Position numbers and translations under genes: made by a program. A DNA stretch of 64,000 nucleotides, from contig NC_015958.1 in the NCBI RefSeq assembly GCF_000147695.2, forward strand, positions 2,162,001 through 2,226,000, written 5' to 3'. This document shows positions 8,058-15,700 of this stretch, piece by piece. The stretch's first letter is position 1, and the number at the start of each line of letters is the position of its first letter. The notes beneath the pieces were generated by a model that searched no databases, was not told where the DNA came from, and was given only the letters and a program-made list of their open reading frames with translations. Origin of the DNA: Thermoanaerobacter wiegelii Rt8.B1. Its GTDB lineage: Bacteria > Bacillota > Thermoanaerobacteria > Thermoanaerobacterales > Thermoanaerobacteraceae.

Positions 8058-9110
8058 TTAAGATATTCTATCGTTGTATATGGTATTTTTGAGATAATAC
8101 ATCAATTCTCCAGCTGTATCCGGATGAGCCTTCACATAATTTAAGAGATTTTCCATATACATACTCATATCTCTTGGGGAAGTAACATTGCTGTTATAAG
8201 GTATTACATTTGCTCCTAAGCTTTCCATGAATTTTATATAGTTATCCCTCCCTACAACTCTCATAATCATATTTGATGCTATATTATCACTCTCTTCAAT
8301 CGAACGTCTTGAAAGCTCTCTTATAGTATAATAACTTCCAACAGGGTCTGCCTGTATAGAACCGGCACCCCCTTCATAGTCAGCTTGAGTGTATTGCACT
8401 TTCATATTAGGGTCTATTTTTCCATCGGTTATAAGAGTATAAAGGTAAAAGTTAAGAGGTACTTTATAAGTGCTTGCCGCAATAAACGAATCATAACCGT
8501 TTATTTCAAAAGTTTGCCCTGTATTTAAGTCAATAAAGTAAACTCCGTATTTACCAGGATATTGAGATATTAATACCTGAATGTTATTTTTAAGTTCTTG
8601 ATAATTTGTAGCATTGTTCAATTGCTGCGGCACTTCAACAGGCGGATGAGGAATTAAAATCTTTTGCCCAACATATAAACTATCCCCATCATTTAATCCA
8701 TTTGCATCCATTATATTTTGGACATTCGTTCCATGGCGCTTTGCTATAAAGTATAAGTTGTCCCCTGGTTTGACAGAGTAAACTATCGGGTCAGCCCAGG
8801 AAACAGTTTCAAGAGCAGCATATGTCTTAGGACCTACAATTCCATCGGGTACAAAATTTTTGTACCTTTGAAAGTCTAAAACTCCATTTAATGTCATTTT
8901 ACCAAATATGCCATCAACAGTACCTGTATCAAATCCCGCTTTATTTAACATAGCTTGTAATTCTTCTACATCAGTTCCATACGTCCCGCTATATAAAAGC
9001 CTTGACCCAAAAGTGAATTTTGGAAGATTTCTTGCATACGAAAATATAGGTATCAATACAACAATAGCAATAATAAGAATCCATGAAAGTATCTTTTTTA
9101 TATTCTTCAA
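8058..9110 (-). CDS. LysM/peptidoglycan-binding serine beta-lactamase-like protein, C-terminally truncated
   Basis: This exported cell-wall protein has an N-terminal membrane/signal segment, a peptidoglycan-binding domain (GSRLLYSGTYGTDVEELQAM, residues ~35-90), a LysM repeat (YSVKPGDNLYFIAKRHGTNV, residues ~110-155) and a class A beta-lactamase-like domain. The nucleophile motif is STYK (SxxK) near residue 215 and the second motif is SDN (EESDNIASN) near residue 275. The third motif (KTG/KSG) is absent because the frame stops after NTIYNDRIS, where sequence from another gene begins. The enzyme is therefore truncated and probably inactive. The start is taken as TTG at 9110 with GGGGGG just upstream; ATG at 9134 is the alternative. 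Confidence 0.75.
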   Translation of the reverse strand: MKNIKKILSWILIIAIVVLIPIFSYARNLPKFTFGSRLLYSGTYGTDVEELQAMLNKAGFDTGTVDGIFGKMTLNGVLDFQRYKNFVPDGIVGPKTYAALETVSWADPIVYSVKPGDNLYFIAKRHGTNVQNIMDANGLNDGDSLYVGQKILIPHPPVEVPQQLNNATNYQELKNNIQVLISQYPGKYGVYFIDLNTGQTFEINGYDSFIAASTYKVPLNFYLYTLITDGKIDPNMKVQYTQADYEGGAGSIQADPVGSYYTIRELSRRSIEESDNIASNMIMRVVGRDNYIKFMESLGANVIPYNSNVTSPRDMSMYMENLLNYVKAHPDTAGELMYYLKNTIYNDRIS

Positions 9111-9256
9111 TTTTATCCCCCCATTCAACTCCATATTATACTGTATATAACATCATATTTCAACAAATATATATATCCATATATACCAATTTACAAATAT
9201 GATTTTATAAATAAAAAGTTTCTTAATGGGGATATTAATTATGAGGTGATTTAAAT

Positions 9257-10069
9257 ATGCGCTCAATGTGGAAAGGAGCAATAAGTTTTGGTCTTGTAAG
9301 TATCCCCATAAAACTGTATACCGCTACAGAAGACCATGCCATACATTTTAGGCAACTTCACAAAGAATGTAAATCCCCCATAAAATATGAAAAAATATGC
9401 CCTGTATGTAATAGACCCGTTTCAGATGAGGAAATAGTACGAGGGTATGAATACGAACCAGGTAAATTTGTCATTATAGATGATGAAGATTTGGAAAGAA
9501 TACCTATGCCAACAGTTAAAACCATTGATATAGTAGATTTTACCGATATAGGACAAATAGACCCCATATACTATGACAAAACATATTTCATTGTACCTGA
9601 AGATATTGGTACAAAGCCTTATGTACTTTTAAGAGATTCTATGAAAGAAACAAAGCGAGTTGCAATAGCGAAAGTGGTAATTAGGTCAAAGCAAAACCTC
9701 GCATGCATACGAGTGTATGATGAAAAATACATGGTCATGGAAACAATGCATTTCCCTGATGAAATAAAAAACGCAAACCAGCTTCCTCCCTTAAGAGAAG
9801 TCAGCTTACAGGAAAATGAAATAAAAATGGCCAAACAACTTATTGATACTTTGACCTCCGATTTTAAACCCGAAAAATATGATGATAGCTACAGAAAAGC
9901 GTTAATTGAAATGATTGAGTCAAAAATACAGGACAAAGATGTAGAAATTCCCCAAAAAGCACCTGAAGCCGATAATGTTCTTGATTTAGTAAGTGCATTA
10001 AAAGCGAGTATTGAATCTGTAAAGAATGAAGAAAAAGCAAAAAAAGGACGCAAAAGAAAAGGCGCATAA
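9257..10069 (+). CDS. ku: Ku protein (non-homologous end joining)
   Basis: This 270-residue bacterial Ku forms a homodimeric ring that binds DNA ends and recruits the NHEJ ligase. The start MRSMWKGAISFGLVSIPIKL is the family hallmark, and CKSPIKYEKICPVCNRPV carries the conserved cysteines. The C-terminus is lysine-rich (KAKKGRKRKGA), as in many bacterial Ku proteins. A good ribosome binding site (GAGGTG) precedes the ATG. It is 14 bases upstream of the ATP-dependent ligase and clearly co-transcribed with it. Confidence 0.97.
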   Translation: MRSMWKGAISFGLVSIPIKLYTATEDHAIHFRQLHKECKSPIKYEKICPVCNRPVSDEEIVRGYEYEPGKFVIIDDEDLERIPMPTVKTIDIVDFTDIGQIDPIYYDKTYFIVPEDIGTKPYVLLRDSMKETKRVAIAKVVIRSKQNLACIRVYDEKYMVMETMHFPDEIKNANQLPPLREVSLQENEIKMAKQLIDTLTSDFKPEKYDDSYRKALIEMIESKIQDKDVEIPQKAPEADNVLDLVSALKASIESVKNEEKAKKGRKRKGA

Positions 10070-10083
10070 AAGGAAGATTGAAT

Positions 10084-11007
10084 ATGTCTATGATAGAAGA
10101 AAAAATATCACCTATGCTGGCATCCAGCAGTGACCCTTTTGATAGCCCCGAGTGGATATATGAAATCAAATGGGATGGTTCAAGGACTATTGCTTTCCTT
10201 TCTAGTAAAACAAGACTTCAAGATAGAAGGCTTGTTGATATAACCTATAAGTTTCCAGATTTGGCATTACTTCATAAGCAAATAAAAGCAAAAGAAGCAA
10301 TACTTGACGGTGAACTTGTAGTCTTAAAAAACGGCAAGCCTAGTTACAAAAGCATTATGTCAAGAAAGCATCAGCAAAATTTATTAAAAATAAATCTTTT
10401 AAGCAAGATAATGCCTGTAATTTTCATAACATGGGATATATTGTACTTAAACGGCAAACCTCTTGTAGAATTGCCACTTATAGAGAGAAAAGATATACTT
10501 AGAAAAACAGTTAAAGAAAACGAGATCATAAAAATATCAGATTTTATATTTGAACATGGAAAAATGCTTTTTGAAGAGACAGGGAAAAAAGGACTTGAAG
10601 GAATTGTTGCCAAAAAAGCAGATTCAAAATATTTAATAGGAAAAAGGAGTAAACTCTGGCTTAAGTCAAAACATTTTATTGTAATAAATGCTGTTATTAT
10701 AGGGTACAGAACTGACAAAACAGCCCTCATACTGGGGCTTTACGATGAGGAAAATAATTTAATAAACATAGGAAGTTGTGAATCAGGCCTATCCCAGAAG
10801 GAATTAAAAGCATTCTATGAAGTTGCCAAGGAGATAAAAGCCCCAGATAATTATTATAACTTTAAAGAAAAAAATGTGCAGTGGTTAAAACCCTTGCTAA
10901 CATGTAAAGTGAGATTTATGGAATGGTCTGAAAACATGAAGATGAGGGCACCTTCTTTTATTCAATTTGAGTATAACGTAAAACCAGAAGAGTGCAGGTT
11001 TGAATAA
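10084..11007 (+). CDS. ATP-dependent DNA ligase (LigD-type ligase domain only)
   Basis: This stand-alone ligase of 307 residues seals breaks held by Ku. The nucleotidyl-transfer lysine is in motif I EIKWDGSR near residue 27. Further motifs are DGELV near residue 77, EGIVAKK near residue 175 and KLWLKSKH near residue 200. An OB-fold C-terminus follows. The start is ATG at 10084 with AGGAAG eight bases upstream. It lacks the polymerase and phosphoesterase domains of full-length LigD, so those activities must be separate or absent. It abuts yjbQ tail to tail with two bases between stop codons. Confidence 0.93.
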   Translation: MSMIEEKISPMLASSSDPFDSPEWIYEIKWDGSRTIAFLSSKTRLQDRRLVDITYKFPDLALLHKQIKAKEAILDGELVVLKNGKPSYKSIMSRKHQQNLLKINLLSKIMPVIFITWDILYLNGKPLVELPLIERKDILRKTVKENEIIKISDFIFEHGKMLFEETGKKGLEGIVAKKADSKYLIGKRSKLWLKSKHFIVINAVIIGYRTDKTALILGLYDEENNLINIGSCESGLSQKELKAFYEVAKEIKAPDNYYNFKEKNVQWLKPLLTCKVRFMEWSENMKMRAPSFIQFEYNVKPEECRFE

Positions 11008-11009
11008 AC

Positions 11010-11399
11010 TCACTTCAAAAACTTAATATACACTCTTCTTCTCCTTGGACCATCAAACTCACATAAATAAATACCCTGCCAAGTTCCTAAAAGTGGCCTT
11101 CCATTTTCAATAATGAGAGTTACTGAACTTCCCATAAGAGACGCCTTGATGTGGGCATCAGAATTGCCTTCCATGTGTTTAAAACGTATATTAGGAATTA
11201 TTCTTTCTAAAGCCGCCATTATATCTTCTCTTACAGTTGGATCTGCATTTTCGTTTATTGTAATTCCCGCTGTTGTATGAGGCACAAAAATGACACAAAG
11301 GCCATCAACAATACCAGATTTCTTAATTTCTTGCATCACCATATCAGTAATATCCACCATCACTTCTCTTGCCGATGTATTTATCTCCAGAACAGCCAT
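11010..11399 (-). CDS. Secondary thiamine-phosphate synthase-like protein, YjbQ family (UPF0047)
   Basis: This 129-residue cytoplasmic protein spans the full length of the YjbQ/UPF0047 family. Characteristic segments are VIFVPHTTAGITINENADP near residues 38-56 and RHMEGNSDAHIKAS-like sequence (FKHMEGNSDAHIKASLMG) near residues 73-90, followed by GTWQGIYLCEFDGPRRR. The conserved histidines of the family are present. Thiamine phosphate synthase side activity is reported for members; the physiological role is unclear. The gene is convergent with the ligase. Confidence 0.92.
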   Translation of the reverse strand: MAVLEINTSAREVMVDITDMVMQEIKKSGIVDGLCVIFVPHTTAGITINENADPTVREDIMAALERIIPNIRFKHMEGNSDAHIKASLMGSSVTLIIENGRPLLGTWQGIYLCEFDGPRRRRVYIKFLK

Positions 11400-11505
11400 A
11401 ACAATTCCTCCATTTTTTGTTTTCTAGATTTGCTTTTTATAATAGCAAATTGTTTAATGCCATGTCAACCTGGACTATAAAAAGTAAAATCAAAAAATAC
11501 AACAT

Positions 11506-11808
11506 TTATTTCCATATCATCACAAATATACCTGCAGTAATGAGTACACTTGCAACTAAAGTTTTTGCGTTGAATTGCTCGTTTAGGATAAAAAAAGATA
11601 AAATCAAGGTCAGGACAATGCTGGATTTATCAATAAGTGCAACCTTTGATACTTCACCTATGGATATTGCCTTATAATAAAATAACCAAGACAAACCTGT
11701 TGCGAGTCCAGAAAGAATCAAAAAGATCCAATTTTGTTTTGTCAAACTTTTAATTCCATACTGTCCCCCTGTTGTAAATACAATACCCCACGCTAAAAAA
11801 ATAATAAC
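11506..11808 (-). pseudogene. EamA-family transporter, C-terminal fragment
   Basis: This open frame reads TVIIFLAWGIVFTTGGQYGI, then QNWIFLILSGLATGLSWLFY, then YKAISIGEVSKVALIDKSSI and on to the stop. That is the last three or four transmembrane helices of an EamA (drug/metabolite) transporter. The N-terminal part is missing: the frame meets the left edge of a 341-bp repeat unit at 11809. The fragment probably marks the old chromosomal sequence next to the Tn7-like attachment region. Confidence 0.8.
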
Positions 11809-12149
11809 TGTTAATTTAAAAAAACCCTTTCCATTTCCAATCCCTCAAACCCGCATAAAATCTACATGTCATTTTCTGGGAGGTAATAAAGTTTTTCCAT
11901 GAAGCAGTAATATTTTTCCTATAATTTACCAAATACATCTCAAATTTGTGTGAAAAAAGTCTTTCCAAAAGGGCAGGATCATGGTTCAAGGAAAAAAGGG
12001 ATAAGTAGCGTAAACCTTGCTTTTTCAAGGCTTACCACTTATCCCTCATCTTCCTCACTACTGCTTGAACCTTAATCCTTTTCCCTTTCTTACCCCTCAG
12101 CGGAACCACTTTTTTCGCATGCAGGAGAGGAATAAATGAAAAATACACA
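11809..12149. repeat. 341-bp TGT...ACA unit, copy A (miniature Tn7-like element or solo ends)
   Basis: Copy A begins TGTTAATTTAAAAAAACCC and ends with ACA at 12149. It shares the left ~90 bases almost exactly with copies B and C and is diverged in the middle. Inside are TAATAAAGTTTTTCC and GAAAAAAGTCTTTCC in forward orientation and GGAACCACTTTTTTCG in reverse. These resemble each other and the AATAAAGT core of Tn7 TnsB-binding sites. A conserved stem GGGATAAGT.../...ACTTATCCC lies in the centre. Copy A is the older, more diverged unit and directly precedes copy B, separated by the four bases TTTC. Confidence 0.8.
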
Positions 12150-12153
12150 TTTC

Positions 12154-12494
12154 TGTTAATTTAAAAAAACCCTTTCCATTTCCAATCCCTCAAACCCGCA
12201 TAAAATCTACATGTCATTTTCTGGGAGGTAATAAAGTTTTTCCGTAAATAAGCTATATTTCGACTAAAAATTCCCAATCATGCTCCTATTTTGTGCGAAA
12301 AAAGTTTGTCCGAATGGGCAGGTTCAAGGGCAAAAGGAAAAAGGGATAAGTGGTGTAAAACCCTCATCTCTCAAGGCCTTACCACTTATCCCTCACCTTG
12401 TTCAATGATACTTGCCCATTAAACCCTTTCCCTTTTCCCTACCCAAACGGAACCACTTTTTTCACACAGGGAAAAGATTTAAATGAAATATACA
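12154..12494. repeat. 341-bp TGT...ACA unit, copy B
   Basis: Copy B begins TGTTAATTTAAAAAAACCC and ends ATATACA at 12494. It is nearly identical to copy C at 58837-59177, with a T/G difference in the shared left part as the only change I noticed. It holds TnsB-site-like motifs at 12230-12244 and 12297-12312 (forward) and 12448-12464 (reverse), and a perfect 12-bp stem GGGATAAGTGGT (12343-12354) with ACCACTTATCCC (12381-12392). It is preceded by ATTTC (12149-12153), the same five bases that follow the glmS-side copy. It therefore serves as, or contains, the left end of the Tn7-like island. Confidence 0.85.
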
Positions 12495-12730
12495 TCGTTT
12501 GGAAATAAGTGGTAAAGGTTAAGACTTATTTCTAAATTAGTCTAACAGTCAAAGTTTGTAAGACTTTCGAAATTTTTAATATAAGATTTCGATTTAATGG
12601 TATTATATACCGCCCATAAGTACCCCAATAATCCTATAATCTAATATTTAAACACAAAATATGGGTCTAAGAAGAAATATTTTCTTAAAATATAATATAG
12701 TTCGAAAAACTATTCCATGGCAAATAACAT

Positions 12731-15700
12731 TTAAATTATTATTCTACTTACACCCAATAAATGATACTCCTCATATGATTGTGCCTTGTCAAAAATGCTT
12801 TTCTTGAATTTGTAATTTATCCTTACAACATATCCTAACCTTAAACCGTAATCAACCAATAGTTTGTTCAAAAATTCCGTTTTCATTAATATACATGTTC
12901 CATGTGGAATTTCCATATCTATATCATTTCTTTCCTTTAACCCTTCTAACCAATCAAAAACCCTAACAATAACTTTATCACGATAATAATAGTTCAGTTC
13001 TTTCTTGTGTAATCTAATTATCATCTCTCTATCCAGGTCCTTTGATAAAATAAATGGAGGATGATAGTCTCTAAACCACTGCCACAAATATATTACTAAA
13101 GGCTTACACCTGTATACTAATGGGAAAATAACCAAATCATTAATCTCAATAGGAATCTCCTCTAACTGCATAACATAGTTACTTGCCTCTAGCATATTAA
13201 AAGGTCTTGGGGCTTTGGGAATTAGCCTTTGCGAAGACCACATAATTTCTTTGGCTACTTCTTCCGCTAAAGGAATATCATTTCCTACAACTTCATATGC
13301 AAAGGCAATCATGGTTATCCGAGTATCAATATTCCCTTTACTCCAACCGACAGACGGTTTAGCTGCACCATCAAGTCCGATAACTTTAAAGTCCCCTTCT
13401 TCATTAATAAGCCTATTAAGGGAATCAAAAAGCCCAGTCTTGGAGAGATCTATATCTCTACTTGACACATTAGTATTAAACCCTGGCCACCAATCAGGAC
13501 ATCTTTGAGGTTCTATCTTCCAATAAGATAATTCTACAGGTAAAGTTATATATGAATATTTCAGATATAAATCCTTTGAAATATTGCCTTGGTCATAATA
13601 ATATTGAAGAACCCTTAAAAAGGCTGACCTATAAACCTCACTAAGATTTGTAGACATTCCAAGAAGTATAGGCAAAGTTCTTCCCCCATAGAAATGCATT
13701 ACTTCATTTTCTTCTTTCTGGAAACCACATTGCTCCATAATCTCATCTGCCGTATATGCCCATTGTTTAATAAAATCTTTCCCCGTCCGCTCTGAAATCA
13801 TTTTTGCAATTTCAAAATAAATTGGTGCTAAAAAGCCTGTTACATTTTTTAAGAAAAAATCGCTGGGATGATACAAATATGGCGCAGGCTTGATATCAAT
13901 AACCTTCTTCGGAACAGTTACTTTTTTATTCAACAGAGTAGCCAATTCATTAACAAGTTTATCAATTACTACAGAAGTTAAGGGTAAAGCAGAAATCAAT
14001 CTATCTATGTCTAGATAGTTCATTTCTTCGGGTCTTGTTGAAGCAGCTTTTATTAAAGGCAACAAACCTATTGCGACTAAACTCTCCAATTTCTGATTAG
14101 ATATAAATTCTATTAATTTGTCCCAAATAAAGATCTTGTTAGAAGAATCTATTAACAAAGAAGCAATAGCTGTTGCAGCCCTTTCCCTGACAAATGGACT
14201 GGGCCACGTCAATCTCTGAAGTAAAATATCGATGACACCAATCTCAGGAAGCATCAGCCATTTACTGGCTGGCAATACTATATCAGCCATCAATTCCTTG
14301 GCAAACAAAATACCTGCCTCTGTTATTTCTTCTGCATATTCTTGTTTGTCGAAAAATAGGAAGAATTGAACACCTCGTAAAAGGGGAACGAAATATTCCC
14401 TACCTCTGCCGTAACGAACTCCAGTATAATAAATACTTTTTTTGAAGAATTCCATATACCTTGTGGGAAAATATTCTTTTAAAAACTTCCATCTCTCAAA
14501 GACTCTTTTTTCATCACTCCAATATTTACCCCACCCACTATGGTTAGCTTGTGCCCAACAAAGATATTCAAAGGCTTTGTTTATATCTTCGTCAAACTCA
14601 TATGCTAGCGGATACAAGAAATCCAGAATTTCTTCATCAGCATTGTGTAAACCTTGTTTTTCAACTATAGTTTTTATAGTATCGTAAATACATCTTTTAT
14701 CTACATCTTCTCTACTATTCCAATGCTTTAACCATTCAGTTAGGAACTGACGCATATCCCATTTTGTCTCAATCCCATCCAAATACTGTCCCAAAGAAGA
14801 TGGAGTAATAACCGAGTAATCTATCTTTTTCTCAGCTGGAAATGGAGAAGATGAAGTAACAGGTCCAGAATAAAAATCATTATTAACTGAATAATCAACT
14901 GGACCTAAATAATCCTGGATTATTGTTAAAGCTCTGTTAGCACCTTCGTTGTTCGCCGCTATGGATTTTAATTCTTCAAAGGAATTAGAATCAAGTGCTG
15001 TCGTGGCTAACCATACTTCTTCATCAGCTTCAAAATTTAAGGACCTTATAACATTTTTGAAAATATCCTCCGCAAGAAAAAGATCTTCCTCATAAGCTTT
15101 TTGATAATAGTATTTATATAAAAGCTCAGGACTAACATTTACCAACAATTCAGCTAAAAATATAGGAAAATGGCGTGTCTCATCCCCATCAGTATATTCA
15201 CTTACATTTTCCACAAGTGGAGCTATTTCACTTATCCATTTTACAGATTTTTCAGAACCTGACTTATGACATTCACGAATAGCATCCATCAGCTCGTCAA
15301 GATACATATCTTTATGGTATCCATATCCTAAGAGATTTGATGCAGAAAGATTCAAGAATTCATTAACTGCATCCACATCATTATAAATTAATGCTAGCCT
15401 AGCCAGCAATGCATACCATCGAGACCTTTCTGAGAAATAAGTAATATGTCTTTTCCAAAATGCTCTTTGCTCCTCTAGAAAATGCCTAAAAGAATCAGTC
15501 GATAAAATAGGAGTCCCTATTTCAAGCAAAAACTGTATAAATTCCTGCGAAGAATAGAATTTAGAGCTATTAATTTTTATATACTCCTCCATTGTTATAA
15601 GAGAAGATTGATTCAAGGATATTTTAATAAGATAAATGCTCTTTAAAATGTTTGATAGGGCAATTGTCAGACTGTGCTGAAGTTCTAATAGATCTCTGTG

